Below, piece after piece: positions 25,204 to 33,974 of a stretch of DNA of 64,000 nt; the first letter of the stretch is position 1, and the number at the start of each line of letters is the position of its first letter. The stretch lies in NCBI RefSeq assembly GCF_023148685.1, contig NZ_JAHXNL010000008.1, positions 62,001-126,000 on the forward strand, read 5' to 3'. The DNA is from Georgenia sp. EYE_87 (lineage in GTDB: Bacteria; Actinomycetota; Actinomycetes; Actinomycetales; Actinomycetaceae). The notes under the pieces are model-generated. The model was not told the DNA's origin, searched no databases, and was given only the letters and a program-made list of their open reading frames with translations. Position numbers and translations under genes: made by a program.

Positions 25204-26234
25204 CACAGCTCAGCTCCCACGTTCTCCTTGACGGCGCGCCCACCGACCGGCACGCCCTTCCTGCGCCTGCTGCGCCGCCCGCCGGCGGTGCCGCCCTGGG
25301 TGAAGGCCTCGACGGCGTCGGGGCTCTTTCTCGTCGAGATGAGGATCTGGCTCACGCCGCCGGCGATGATGAGCAGGCCGCCCAGCCCCTGCCAGAGCGT
25401 CATCGCCTCCGAGAAGAGGATCCAGCCCAGGATGGAGGCCATGATGGTCTCCTGGTAGGCGATCGTGGCGAGCTCGCCGGCGAAGAGGATCTTGGTCGCC
25501 AGCGTCATGAAGTAGAACGCGCCGAAGCCGGTGATGGTGGCGGCGATCGCGAGCACGACCCAGCCGCGCGTCGTCATCTCCGACAGGTCGGGGCGGCTGA
25601 AGATCAGGATGATGCCGATCGTGATCGTGGCGAACGTGAAGTTGAACCAGGACCGCGTGTTGGAGTCCACGTCGGTGCGGTAGCGGCTGACGAAGAGGTA
25701 GAGACCGTACGCGACGCCGGAGCCGAGGGCGATGAGGTTGCCCGTCATGTACTGCGGGTCGAGCGAGAGGGTCATGCCGAGCCCGCCGCCGGGGCTGTAG
25801 GTGATGATGCCGATGATGATCAGCATGCCGAGGATCACTGCGCCGAGCGAGCCGAACATCGACTTCTTGAAGGGCTCCTTCAGGAAGATCGACGCCAGCA
25901 CGGTGGAGTACACGGGACCTGTGTAGATCAGGAACGACGCGTTGGCCAGGGTCGTCATCTGCGTGGAGATGACGTACAGCGCGGACAGCAGGCCCAGGAA
26001 GACGCCGGAGAACACGATCCCGGGGGTGATCCGGGTGTTCCTCACGTGGACGAAGCGTCGGCCGATCATGAAGATCAGCGTCATCCCGATGAACCCGGCC
26101 GCGTTGCGACAGAACGAGATGAACTCGCCCGGGGCCTCGATGTAGCGGGCGAACGCACCGATGCCGCCCATGAGCGACGATGACAGGAACATGAAGCCGA
26201 AGCCGCGAAGCTTGAGCTTTCTTGCGGGATCCAT
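25203..26234 (-). CDS. EamA/DMT-superfamily permease
   Basis: The 343-residue protein has ten transmembrane helices arranged as two EamA halves: MFLSSSLMGGIGAFARYI, SFLIYTGPVYSTVLASIFLK and LATIAYQETIMASILGWILF with the second-half glutamate. Members carry amino acids, nucleotide sugars or small metabolites in or out. GAAGGAG lies before ATG 26234. It is the first gene of the transcript with creatininase and the NCS1 permease; export of a by-product such as sarcosine, glycine or ornithine is conceivable but unproven. The tail is strongly basic (GGRRSRRRKGVPVGGR). Confidence 0.85.
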   Translation of the reverse strand: MDPARKLKLRGFGFMFLSSSLMGGIGAFARYIEAPGEFISFCRNAAGFIGMTLIFMIGRRFVHVRNTRITPGIVFSGVFLGLLSALYVISTQMTTLANASFLIYTGPVYSTVLASIFLKEPFKKSMFGSLGAVILGMLIIIGIITYSPGGGLGMTLSLDPQYMTGNLIALGSGVAYGLYLFVSRYRTDVDSNTRSWFNFTFATITIGIILIFSRPDLSEMTTRGWVVLAIAATITGFGAFYFMTLATKILFAGELATIAYQETIMASILGWILFSEAMTLWQGLGGLLIIAGGVSQILISTRKSPDAVEAFTQGGTAGGRRSRRRKGVPVGGRAVKENVGAEL

Positions 26235-26272
26235 CGGGACTCCTTCGGGAATCACGAGACAGAGCTGAGGGT

Positions 26273-26371
26273 ACGTACCGCGGGGCCGTGGGCCCTGGTG
26301 CGGGGCCGGTGGGCCCCTTCTGCAGGGCCCTCTGGCCCTCGGGTCGGGGCCTGCCGCGCCCCGCGGTACGT
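26273..26371 (-). promoter_or_regulatory. Structured leader upstream of the DMT permease/creatininase operon
   Basis: Fourteen-base complementary arms at 26273-26286 and 26358-26371 (ACGTACCGCGGGGC and its complement) enclose 71 bp rich in GGGCCC-type segments that can form inner hairpins. The element ends 38 bp before the permease ATG within the 194-bp gap. It could be a regulatory RNA leader; I could not match it to a known guanidine riboswitch class. Confidence 0.4.
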
Positions 26372-26381
26372 GGGTGTGGTG

Positions 26382-26423
26382 CTGGTCGGGGCCGGGCGGC
26401 CGATCCCGCCCGACCCCGACCAG
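26382..26423 (-). terminator. Hairpin terminator after the amidinotransferase gene
   Basis: CTGGTCGGGG (26382-26391) pairs with CCCCGACCAG (26414-26423), with an inner GGGCGG/CCGCCC stem. It begins 5 bp after the amidinotransferase stop and separates that gene from the permease operon. Confidence 0.65.
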
Positions 26424-26428
26424 AGCTG

Positions 26429-27556
26429 TCAGACGAGGGTGGGGTCCTCGACCTGGTTCGGGAAGTAGTCCTCCATCGAGCCCTCGCGGTAGACGTCCGC
26501 GGTGGCGCAGTGCAGACCGCCGCCGAAGGCGTACGCGTCGCGGAACGGCACCGGGATGACGTTCATCCCGAGCTTGTCCATCTGCTCCGCCTGGTAGACC
26601 TCGGACTCCTCGACGATGACCGTCTTGTGGTCCAGGACCAGGCAGTTCATCGACAGCCACACCGAGGAGTAGCACAGCGGCGGCGGGTCGTCGTGGGCCG
26701 GCTTGGCGGCCTCGACGATCTGCCAGTCGTTGGCCTCGAAGATCGCCCGCTGCTCCACCGGGAGAGGGCGGTGGGGGTTGTTGATGATCAGGCCCGGGCG
26801 CAGCGGGACGAAGGTCGCGTCGATGTGGATCGGGTAGGGGTCACCGGGGAAGTTGACCGAGTGGACCCGCATGTCCGGGTAGTACCGCTTGAACCACTCC
26901 ATGGCCTTGCGGTTGGTGGTCAGGCCGTGCTGGATGAACAGGTCCTTGCCCACGCGCATCACGTCGGCCGCGTCCCACATGGGCTCGACCTCGGTGGTGA
27001 CGAAGTCCTTGTTGGCGGTGCGCTCGAGGCGCTCCTCCAGCGAGATCTTCTCGTCGTAGTAGTTGTGCTTGTAGGACTTGTCCGTCAGGCGCGGGCGGGG
27101 CGCCTGCGACCATTTGAACTCCGGGTCGTTCTCGAAGTACTCGTTCATCAGCGGCCAGTACGCCAGGTACTCGAAGTACCGGCACCGGAACGAGTTCGCC
27201 GAGGCCATGATCTCGTTGCCGATGGTGAGCAGGATGTCGCGGGGCGGCATCTGGGTCATCCCGGACTCGGTGCGGAAGTCAGGCGTCTTGATCTCCTGGT
27301 TCCACTGCAGCGGGGTGGGCCGGTCGACCTTGACGCCGTGCTTCTCGAGCACCTTGACGTAGTTGTCGAGCTGCGCGTTGGCCTTCTCCACGGTCTCCGT
27401 GGGGCGGGGGCCCCACATGCCGCGCATCTCCGAGTCGACCGGGACCTTCTCCGAGGTGGCCGGCTCCTCCGGGGGGATGACGCTCATGTCGGCGCGGCCC
27501 ACGATCGCGTGCTTCAGCGGGTCGAAGTCGTTCCACGAGTTGACGATCTTTGGCAT
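26429..27556 (-). CDS. GATM-type amidinotransferase (L-arginine:glycine amidinotransferase family)
   Basis: The 375-residue enzyme aligns along its length with vertebrate glycine amidinotransferase: NSWNDFDPLKHAIVGRAD, KTPDF, MPPRDILLTIGNEIM and DATFVPLRPGLIINNPHRP. The catalytic triad is intact as Asp195 (MWDAADVMR), His244 (YPIHIDATF) and Cys350 (GGGLHCATADV), with the Asp-His spacing of 49 seen in human GATM. The family reversibly moves an amidino group between arginine and an amine acceptor such as glycine or ornithine. Placed between the arginine-deiminase genes and creatininase, it could run towards arginine from guanidinoacetate or creatine; that direction is inference. ATG 27556 has GAGGAG at good spacing; GTG 27568 is a poorer start. 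Confidence 0.85.
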   Translation of the reverse strand: MPKIVNSWNDFDPLKHAIVGRADMSVIPPEEPATSEKVPVDSEMRGMWGPRPTETVEKANAQLDNYVKVLEKHGVKVDRPTPLQWNQEIKTPDFRTESGMTQMPPRDILLTIGNEIMASANSFRCRYFEYLAYWPLMNEYFENDPEFKWSQAPRPRLTDKSYKHNYYDEKISLEERLERTANKDFVTTEVEPMWDAADVMRVGKDLFIQHGLTTNRKAMEWFKRYYPDMRVHSVNFPGDPYPIHIDATFVPLRPGLIINNPHRPLPVEQRAIFEANDWQIVEAAKPAHDDPPPLCYSSVWLSMNCLVLDHKTVIVEESEVYQAEQMDKLGMNVIPVPFRDAYAFGGGLHCATADVYREGSMEDYFPNQVEDPTLV

Positions 27557-27579
27557 CTCAGAACTCACTCCTCATTCGC

Positions 27580-27630
27580 GGTGCGCGGGGTCGCGCACCT
27601 TCTTCTGTGTCTGGTGCGTGTGTCGCACCT
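27580..27630 (-). promoter_or_regulatory. Two related hairpins upstream of the amidinotransferase
   Basis: Within the 199-bp gap between arcC and the amidinotransferase, GGTGCGCG/CGCGCACC (27580-27599) and GGTGCG/CGCACC (27614-27630) form hairpins sharing the GGTGCG arm. They may mark the end of the arc transcript, or a leader of the amidinotransferase. I see no gene in the gap. Confidence 0.4.
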
Positions 27631-27755
27631 CCCCGCCCCCTTCGGGCGGGTCCGTCTGTCCGCCACGGGGTCGCGGCGGGGTCCTGCTGGGCAGTTATGG
27701 CTGGTGCGTCGGTGACATCACCTCGGTCCGGCGCGGTCGGTGGCCGGCGGGGCGC

Positions 27756-28736
27756 TCATGCCCGGCGCACCCTGGTCTCGGGCGGCTGGGGCACGGGCGG
27801 GCGGATGTCGTCCGGCCCGCCGTAGTTGCCGCCCGGGGTGATGACGGTGCCCGCGGTGCCGGCGATGATCGCCATCGCGTCCTCCAGGCGGCCGATGGCG
27901 GCCATGTCCCCGGTGAGCTCGACGAACCGGCAGGCGGCGTCGACCTTCGGGCCCATGGAGCCGGCGGCGAAACCCAGGTCGCGCATCGCGCCGGGCGTGG
28001 ACCGGTGGATCTCGCGCTGGGTCGGCGTGCCGTAGTCGGCCATGACGGCGGGGACGTCGGTGAGGATCATCAGCGCGTCGGCCTCGAGCGCCTCCGCCAG
28101 GACGGCGGCGGTGAGGTCCTTGTCGACGACGGCCTCGACGCCCTGGAGCTTGCCGAACTCGTTGCGGATGACCGGCACGCCTCCACCGCCGGCACAGACG
28201 ACGACGGCGCCCGCGGACAGCATGGTGCGGATCAGCCGCGTCTCGATGACGCGCTGGGGGCGGGGCGAGCCGACGACGCGGCGGTAGTACTCGCCGTCGG
28301 CCTTCATGACCCAGCCGCGCTCGGCGGCGAAGGCGTCGGCCTCCTCCTTGGAGTAGACCTGGCCGACGAACTTGGTGGGGTTCTTGAAGGCCGGGTCGCC
28401 GGCGAGGACGAGGGTCTGGTTGACGATGCTGGCCACGTGCCGCCCGGGCAGGTTGTTCTGCAGGGCCTGCAGCAGCCAGTACCCGATCATCCCCTGCGTC
28501 TGCGCGCCGAGAGTGTCGAAGGGGTACGGCTCGCTGAGGTTGGGGTCGTTGGCGGACTCCAGGGCGAGGACACCGACCTGCGGGCCGTTGCCGTGGGTGA
28601 TGACGAGCTCGTGCTCCTCCGCCAGGGGCGCCAGGGCGCGGACGGCGGTCTCGACGTTGTCGATCTGGACGGCGGCGTCGGGACGCTCGCCCCGCTTGAG
28701 GAGGGCGTTGCCGCCGAGGGCTACGACGATGCGCAC
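27756..28736 (-). CDS. arcC: Carbamate kinase
   Basis: The 326-residue enzyme makes ATP from ADP and carbamoyl phosphate, releasing NH3 and CO2, the last step of the arginine deiminase pathway. Signatures are RIVVALGGNALLKRGE, HELVITHGNGPQVGVLALES, GAVVVCAGGGGVPVIRNEFG, VEAVVDKDLTAAVLAEALEA and MGPKVDAACRFVELTG. Length is normal. It starts with GTG 3 bp after the arcB stop. The downstream gap of 199 bp holds two hairpins before the amidinotransferase. Confidence 0.95.
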   Translation of the reverse strand: MRIVVALGGNALLKRGERPDAAVQIDNVETAVRALAPLAEEHELVITHGNGPQVGVLALESANDPNLSEPYPFDTLGAQTQGMIGYWLLQALQNNLPGRHVASIVNQTLVLAGDPAFKNPTKFVGQVYSKEEADAFAAERGWVMKADGEYYRRVVGSPRPQRVIETRLIRTMLSAGAVVVCAGGGGVPVIRNEFGKLQGVEAVVDKDLTAAVLAEALEADALMILTDVPAVMADYGTPTQREIHRSTPGAMRDLGFAAGSMGPKVDAACRFVELTGDMAAIGRLEDAMAIIAGTAGTVITPGGNYGGPDDIRPPVPQPPETRVRRA

Positions 28737-28739
28737 GGC

Positions 28740-29804
28740 TCAGCGCCCCAGTGTGGCGACCATGACCGCCTTGATCGTGTGCATGCGGTTCTCGGCCTGG
28801 TCGAAGACCACGGACGCCTCGGACTCGAAGACCTCGTCGGTGACCTCGAGGGCGTCCATGCCAGTCTTCTGGTAGATGTCCTCCCCCACCTTGGTGCCGC
28901 GGTCGTGGAACGCGGGCAGGCAGTGGAGGAACTTCACGTCCGGGTTCGCGGTGGCGGCCATGAGCTCGGCGTTGACCTGGTAGTCCTTCAGCAGGGCGAT
29001 CCGCTCGTCCCAGACCTCCTTGGGCTCGCCCATGGAGACCCACACGTCGGTGTAGACGAAGTCCACGCCCCTCACGCCCGCGGTGACGTCGTCCGTGACG
29101 GTGATCCGGGCACCGGTGGCGGCCGCGATCTGGCGCGCCTGCTCGACGATCTCGGGGGCGTTCTGCAGCGCCGCGGGGGCGACCATGCGCACGTCCATGC
29201 CGAGCATGGCGCCGGAGATCAGCAGGGAGTTGCCCACGTTGTTGCGGGCGTCGCCGAGGTAGGCGAAGGCGATGTCGCCGTCGGCCTTGCCGGAGTGCTC
29301 GCGCATGGTGAGCTGGTCGGCGAGCATCTGGGTGGGGTGCCACTCGTCCGTCAGGCCGTTCCACACCGGCACGCCGGACTGCGCCGCGAGGACCTCCACG
29401 GCCTCCTGGCTCTTGCCGCGGTACTCGATGCCGTCGTAGAAGCGGCCGAGCACGCGGGCGGTGTCCGCCACCGACTCCTTGTGGCCCATCTGCGAGCCGC
29501 TCGGGTCGAGGTAGGTCACGTGGGCGCCCTGGTCGAAGGCTGCGACCTCGAACGAGCACCGGGTACGGGTGGAGGTCTTCTCGAAGATCAGGGCGATGTT
29601 CTTGCCGGCCAGGCGCGGGATCTCGGAGCCGGACCGCTTCTCCGCCTTCAGCGCGGCGGAGAGGTCGAGCAGCGAGCGCCACTCGTCCGGGGTGAAGTCG
29701 AGCTCCTTGAGGAAGCTGCGCCCGTGGAGGGGGTGGGGCATGCGGGTCGGCGCGCTGGCCGTCGTGCGGGTGGGGTTGGCGATCCCCGGGTGTACCTGCG
29801 ACAT
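28740..29804 (-). CDS. arcB: Ornithine carbamoyltransferase (catabolic, arcB-type context)
   Basis: The 354-residue enzyme has the carbamoyl-phosphate motif [20 protein letters not shown], the ornithine-side segment [20 protein letters not shown] and catalytic [14 protein letters not shown], with [20 protein letters not shown] near the end. Here it most likely runs phosphorolytically, citrulline plus phosphate to ornithine plus carbamoyl phosphate, because it sits between arcA (2-bp gap) and arcC (3-bp gap). A strong GAGAGGAAA ribosome site precedes the ATG at 29804. The same fold serves biosynthesis (argF), so direction rests on context. Confidence 0.94.
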   Translation of the reverse strand: MSQVHPGIANPTRTTASAPTRMPHPLHGRSFLKELDFTPDEWRSLLDLSAALKAEKRSGSEIPRLAGKNIALIFEKTSTRTRCSFEVAAFDQGAHVTYLDPSGSQMGHKESVADTARVLGRFYDGIEYRGKSQEAVEVLAAQSGVPVWNGLTDEWHPTQMLADQLTMREHSGKADGDIAFAYLGDARNNVGNSLLISGAMLGMDVRMVAPAALQNAPEIVEQARQIAAATGARITVTDDVTAGVRGVDFVYTDVWVSMGEPKEVWDERIALLKDYQVNAELMAATANPDVKFLHCLPAFHDRGTKVGEDIYQKTGMDALEVTDEVFESEASVVFDQAENRMHTIKAVMVATLGR

Positions 29805-29806
29805 TT

Positions 29807-31063
29807 TCAGATTTCCTCTCGGATGGTGGGGCAGCTCATGCACCGCGGACCTCCGCGTCCGCGGCCGAGCTCGGTCCCGGGGACCTCCAGCACCTCGATG
29901 CCGTTGGCCCGCAGGTAGGCGTTGGTCGCGACGTTCCGCTCGTAACCGACGACGACGCCGGGGGCGACCGCGAGCGTGTTGCAGGCGTCGTCCCACTGCT
30001 CGCGCTCGGCGGCGTGGGAGTCCTGCGGGGTGGTGAGGATCCGGATGTCCGCCAGGTCGAGCGCGCCGGCGATGACCCGGTGCATGTCCTCCGCCGGGTG
30101 GCGGGTGACGCTCAGCTCCTTGGGGGTGCGTCCGGGACGGATGGACAGGGAGGGCAGCATGCCCAGCCCCGCGTACTTGGTGAAGGACTCCTGGTCGACC
30201 ATCGTCATGACGGTGTCGAGGTGCATGAACGCGCGCGCCTTCGGCATCTCCAGGGCGATGACGTGGTCGGCGGACCCCTCGGCGAACAGGCGGCCGGCGA
30301 GGCGCTCGACCCCCTGCGGCGAGGTGCGCTCGCTCAGCCCGACGAGGACGGCGCCGTTGCCGATGACGAGGACGTCCCCGCCCTCGACGGTCGCGGCCCC
30401 CTCGTCCGAGCCCGTGGACCACACGTGCTGGCCGCCGTCGGCGAATCGCGGGTGCCAGCGGTAGATGGCCTCGTAGTTGACCGTCTCGCGCATCCGGGCG
30501 ACCTTGCGCATCGAGTTGATGGCCACGCCGTCGTAGACCCAGCAGGAGGTGTCGCGGGTGAAGAGGTGGTTCGGCAGGGGCGCGAGGACGAAGTCGTCGG
30601 CGCCCATCGTGCCGAGGGCCACGGAGCTGGGCTCGACGATCTGCTCGAGCAGCTCGCCCTTGGTGATGCCGGCTATCAGGACGCTGGCGAGCGCGGCGCC
30701 GTCGAGGTTGTCGGCGTGGTTGCGCAGGGCGTCGATGGCGCCGAGGCCGAAGATCCGCTCGTCCAGGACGTGGTCCAGGACGTGCCGGCGGGCACTGAGG
30801 TTCTCGAGCGTCTCGGCGAGGAGCTCCTCGAGGTAGAGGACCTCGATGTCCCGGTCGCGCAGCACCTGGGCGAACCGGTCGTGCTCCCACTGCGCCTGGC
30901 TGACCCACAGCACGTCGTCGAACAGGAGGTCGTCCTTGTTGGACGGCGTCAGCCGCATCATCTCCCGGCCGGGGCGGTGGAGGATCACCTGCCTCAGCGG
31001 GCCGACCTCCGAGCCGACCCGGTAGGTCGTGCCACTAGCCGTGGCCGCTACGTTCAACGTCAT
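29807..31063 (-). CDS. arcA: Arginine deiminase
   Basis: The 418-residue enzyme hydrolyses arginine to citrulline and ammonia. Catalytic features are visible: [56 protein letters not shown], the [13 protein letters not shown] His segment and the terminal nucleophile Cys in [15 protein letters not shown]. It is the first gene of arcABC. I start at ATG 31063; GTG 31069 is equally possible. A palindromic site (31141-31158) lies about 80 bp upstream. With arcB and arcC it yields one ATP per arginine. Confidence 0.95.
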   Translation of the reverse strand: MTLNVAATASGTTYRVGSEVGPLRQVILHRPGREMMRLTPSNKDDLLFDDVLWVSQAQWEHDRFAQVLRDRDIEVLYLEELLAETLENLSARRHVLDHVLDERIFGLGAIDALRNHADNLDGAALASVLIAGITKGELLEQIVEPSSVALGTMGADDFVLAPLPNHLFTRDTSCWVYDGVAINSMRKVARMRETVNYEAIYRWHPRFADGGQHVWSTGSDEGAATVEGGDVLVIGNGAVLVGLSERTSPQGVERLAGRLFAEGSADHVIALEMPKARAFMHLDTVMTMVDQESFTKYAGLGMLPSLSIRPGRTPKELSVTRHPAEDMHRVIAGALDLADIRILTTPQDSHAAEREQWDDACNTLAVAPGVVVGYERNVATNAYLRANGIEVLEVPGTELGRGRGGPRCMSCPTIREEI

Positions 31064-31463
31064 CGTCACTTGCCCTTCGTCTCGTCGTCGAGGACCGATG
31101 AGATGAGCAAACACCTTCCTGCACGCCCGTTCAGGGGACCTTGTACCTAAGGTCACAAAATTGGCCTGGCGAATGCGGTTCGAGCCTGCACGTGCGTTCA
31201 GGTCTTACGGACGGAAGGCGGCTTCGTTGCGTTCGCCGGCGCGCGAGCGCGGCATTTGGGCCACGAACGCTGCCCCCGAGCCACGAGCGCGGCACCTGAC
31301 TGGCCAGCGCTGCGCGACACGCGAGCACGGTGGGCGAGAGGCGAGCGGGGCAGGCGTGTGCCGCGGAGCAGAACGGGGTGCGGCGCGGAGATTCGCGTCT
31401 CATCTGCCACCGGCGGGCGTCAGGGCGATGGCTTATTGGCCCGCCGTGGCATACAACTCGTCT
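31064..31463. other. 400-bp intergenic region between arcA and a divergent MFS gene
   Basis: Apart from the dyad at 31141-31158, I see no credible gene: all open frames here lack ribosome sites and continue as extensions of flanking genes. Imperfect GAGCGCGGCA/GAGCGCGGCAC direct repeats occur around 31245-31300. It should hold both divergent promoters. Confidence 0.5.
31141..31158. promoter_or_regulatory. Near-palindrome upstream of arcA (candidate operator)
   Basis: TTGTACCT, one base, then AGGT-C-ACAA form a nearly perfect 17-18-bp dyad 78 bp upstream of arcA in the gap shared with the MFS gene. The TTGT..ACAA ends resemble GntR- or Crp/Fnr-type half-sites. No regulator of those families is encoded in the island. 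Confidence 0.4.
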
Positions 31464-33011
31464 GTGAGCGACGATCCCGATCTCATCCGCGTCGAGGGCA
31501 CCGACAGGGTCTTCCGGCGCAGCCGTGTCCTCGTCGTCCTGCTCATCCCCATCGCGATGGCGCTCGTCGCCGTCTCCTCGATCAACGTCGCCCTGCCGAC
31601 GATCTCGCAGACCCTCGACGCCACCGACTCCGACCTGCAGTGGGTGCTCTCCGGGTACGCGCTCACCTTCGGCATCAGCCTGGTGCCCTCGGGGCGCGCG
31701 GGGGACGTGCTCGGCCGGGGCCGGTTCTTCGTCCTCGGCCTCCTGGTGTTCTCGCTCGCCTCGCTGGCCTGCGGGCTGGCCCCGAACGCGGAGTTCCTCA
31801 ACGTCTCGCGGTTCGTCCAGGGCGTCGGGGCGGGCATGTACAACCCCCAGACGATGGGCATGATCCAGCAGTACTGGCACGGCCTGGAGCGGGCCAAGGC
31901 CTTCGCCCTCTTCGGCCTGGTCGTCGCCTTCTCCGTGGCCGTCGGCCCGGTGCTGGCCGGCTCCATCATCCAGACGTTCGGCCCCGAGATCGGCTGGCGG
32001 GCCACCTTCGTCATCAACTTCCCGTTCGGGCTGCTCGGCTGCTTCCTGGCGCTGCGCTGGTTCCCGTTCGGCAAGGAGCGCGCCCGGCGGGCTGCGAAGC
32101 GGGCCGCGAAGCGGGCCGCGAGGACCGCCCGGGCGGACGCGGCGGCGGGCGGCGCCGTCGTCCCCGCCCTGCCGCGCGAGAGGGTGGACCTCGACCCCGT
32201 GGGCACGGTGCTCCTCGTTCTCGCCGTGCTCTGCGTGATGCTGCCGTTCATGTCCGGCCGCGGCGGGGCGGCGTGGCTGCTGCTGGCGGCGGGCGCGGTG
32301 CTCGTGGCCGCCTGGGTGCTCTGGGAGCGGCGCTACAAGGCGCGCGGGCGGGCGCCGATGGTGGACCTGGCGCTCTTCTCGTTCGCGTCGTTCTCCAACG
32401 GCACCGCCGTCGCCGGCACGTTCTTCCTCGGCTCGACGTCGATCTTCGTCGTCGTCGCCCTCTACATGCAGAACGGCCTGGGCGCGAGCGCGCTCGAGAC
32501 CGGCCTGATCGGGCTGCCCAACGCGATCGTCTCCGCCTTCGCCTCCATGTGGGCCGGGCGCCGGACCATGACCAGCGGCCGCACCATCATCATCGGCGCG
32601 CTGGCCCTGGTGATCGCGGGCGTCGGGCTCAGCGTGGGCGTGGCGGTGCTGATCGAGCAGTACGGCATCAGCTTCTGGTGGCTGGCCCTCACGCTCATGC
32701 TGTGCGGGCTGGGGCAGGGCGGCCTCGGCGCCGCGAACCAGACGCTCTCCCTCGAGGACGTCCCCACCACCTACGGCGGCACTGCCGGCGGGGTGAAGTC
32801 CACCGCCGAGCGCATCGGCACCGCCGTCGGCAACGCGATGATCACCGGCGTCTTCTTCGGCTTCGTGGGCGGCGGCGCCTGGACCACCGGCTTCGCCGCC
32901 GCGTACGGGGCGATCGCCCTGTGCCTCCTGGTCGCGCTGCTGGCCGCCGTGCACGACCGCAAGGTCTGCGGGGACGGTCCGCCCGCGCCGCCGCGGCGCG
33001 CGGTGCCGTAG
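31464..33011 (+). CDS. MFS drug/metabolite exporter, EmrB/QacA (DHA2) type
   Basis: The 515-residue protein has 14 transmembrane helices of the DHA2 family: ALVAVSSINVALPTISQTLD (helix 1), LQWVLSGYALTFGISLVPSG, RAGDVLGRGRFFVLG (motif A region) and FVQGVGAGMYNPQTMGMI. These are proton-driven exporters of drugs, cations or metabolites. The GTG at 31464 gives MSDDPDLIRVEG; TACAAC 12 bp upstream could be a -10 box and the mRNA leaderless. ATG 31428 is an alternative. Its divergence from arcA may indicate co-regulation, but no functional link is shown. Confidence 0.87.
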   Translation: MSDDPDLIRVEGTDRVFRRSRVLVVLLIPIAMALVAVSSINVALPTISQTLDATDSDLQWVLSGYALTFGISLVPSGRAGDVLGRGRFFVLGLLVFSLASLACGLAPNAEFLNVSRFVQGVGAGMYNPQTMGMIQQYWHGLERAKAFALFGLVVAFSVAVGPVLAGSIIQTFGPEIGWRATFVINFPFGLLGCFLALRWFPFGKERARRAAKRAAKRAARTARADAAAGGAVVPALPRERVDLDPVGTVLLVLAVLCVMLPFMSGRGGAAWLLLAAGAVLVAAWVLWERRYKARGRAPMVDLALFSFASFSNGTAVAGTFFLGSTSIFVVVALYMQNGLGASALETGLIGLPNAIVSAFASMWAGRRTMTSGRTIIIGALALVIAGVGLSVGVAVLIEQYGISFWWLALTLMLCGLGQGGLGAANQTLSLEDVPTTYGGTAGGVKSTAERIGTAVGNAMITGVFFGFVGGGAWTTGFAAAYGAIALCLLVALLAAVHDRKVCGDGPPAPPRRAVP

Positions 33012-33130
33012 CGGCCGCCGCCGCCGCCGGGTGAGCACCCTCACACCGCGTCCCGGACGCCGGTCCCACCGGGCGCAGGCCGGGCGTTCGTAGCGTGGCA
33101 GGGTCCCCGCCCCGGCACGGAAGGCCGCCC

Positions 33131-33967
33131 ATGTCCTACGTCGAGCCCTCCGCCGTCGTCGACTCGATGGTCGCCCTCGGGACCAAGAAGGCCCACCTCA
33201 GCCGCGGCCAGCTCACGCTGCGCGGCGCGCTCGGCGGGATGTTCCTCGGGGCCGCCACCATGCTGGCGCTGACCGCCTCGACCCAGACCGGGCTCCCCGT
33301 CGCCGGGGCGCTCCTCTTCCCGGTCGGCTTCGTCATCGTGCTGCTGCTCGGCTTCGAGATGGTCACCGGCTCCTTCGCGGTCGTCCCGCTCGCCGTCCTC
33401 GAGCATCGGGCGGTGCCCGTCGAGATGGCACGGACGTTCTGGTGGGTGATCGTCGGGCACGCCCTCGGCGGGGCCGTCCTCGGCCTGCTGTTCGCGGCCA
33501 CCGTCAGCGAGATGTGGACGACGCCGGACGCCCCCGTCGCGCAGGCCCTCGTCGACCTCGCCGTGCACAAGACCCTTGACCACCAGCACCTCGGCGCGGC
33601 CGGGATCCTGCTGGTGGTGATCAAGGGCGTGCTGTGCAACTGGCTGGTCGGCACGGGCGTGGTCCTGGGGCTGACGTCGACGAGCACCGGCGGGAAGATC
33701 CTCGCGATGTGGCTGCCGGTGATGACGTTCTTCGCGCTCGGCCTCGAGCACGGCGTGGTGAACCTGTTCGTGATCCCCGCGGCCATGATGCTCGGGGCGC
33801 CGATCGGGTTCGGCGACTGGTGGCTGTGGAACCAGATCCCGGCCCTCGTGGGCAACTTCCTGGGGGCGCTGGTGCTCGTCGCGCTGGGCATGTACGTGGC
33901 GCACCGGCGCCCCGCGGGCTCCCCCGCCGCCCGGCCGGTCGAGCCCGCGGTGGGCGAGGCCGCCTGA
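33131..33967 (+). CDS. Formate/nitrite transporter (FNT) family channel
   Basis: The 278-residue protein has six transmembrane helices and the FNT marks: KAHLSRGQLTLRGALGGMF, LLLGFEMVTGSFAVVPLAVL, IKGVLCNWLVGTGVVL and LGLEHGVVNLFVIPAAMMLG with the central His. Pentameric members pass formate, nitrite or hydrosulfide, and some act in acetate or lactate efflux. The sequence is divergent within the family (EMVTGSF in place of the usual ELFTGN), so substrate is not assigned. It is convergent with the carboxylation island and has no obvious partner. Confidence 0.82.
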   Translation: MSYVEPSAVVDSMVALGTKKAHLSRGQLTLRGALGGMFLGAATMLALTASTQTGLPVAGALLFPVGFVIVLLLGFEMVTGSFAVVPLAVLEHRAVPVEMARTFWWVIVGHALGGAVLGLLFAATVSEMWTTPDAPVAQALVDLAVHKTLDHQHLGAAGILLVVIKGVLCNWLVGTGVVLGLTSTSTGGKILAMWLPVMTFFALGLEHGVVNLFVIPAAMMLGAPIGFGDWWLWNQIPALVGNFLGALVLVALGMYVAHRRPAGSPAARPVEPAVGEAA

Positions 33968-33974
33968 GACTGCG

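Noticed and set aside
26235-26428. Known guanidine riboswitch
   Set aside because: I looked for the ykkC/guanidine class motifs by eye and did not find their conserved loops; the structured leader is reported only as unassigned.
27363-29918. An 851-codon plus-strand frame across arcC and arcB
   Set aside because: It lies opposite two unmistakable enzymes and reads as low-complexity Val/Gly/Leu/Asp antisense sequence.
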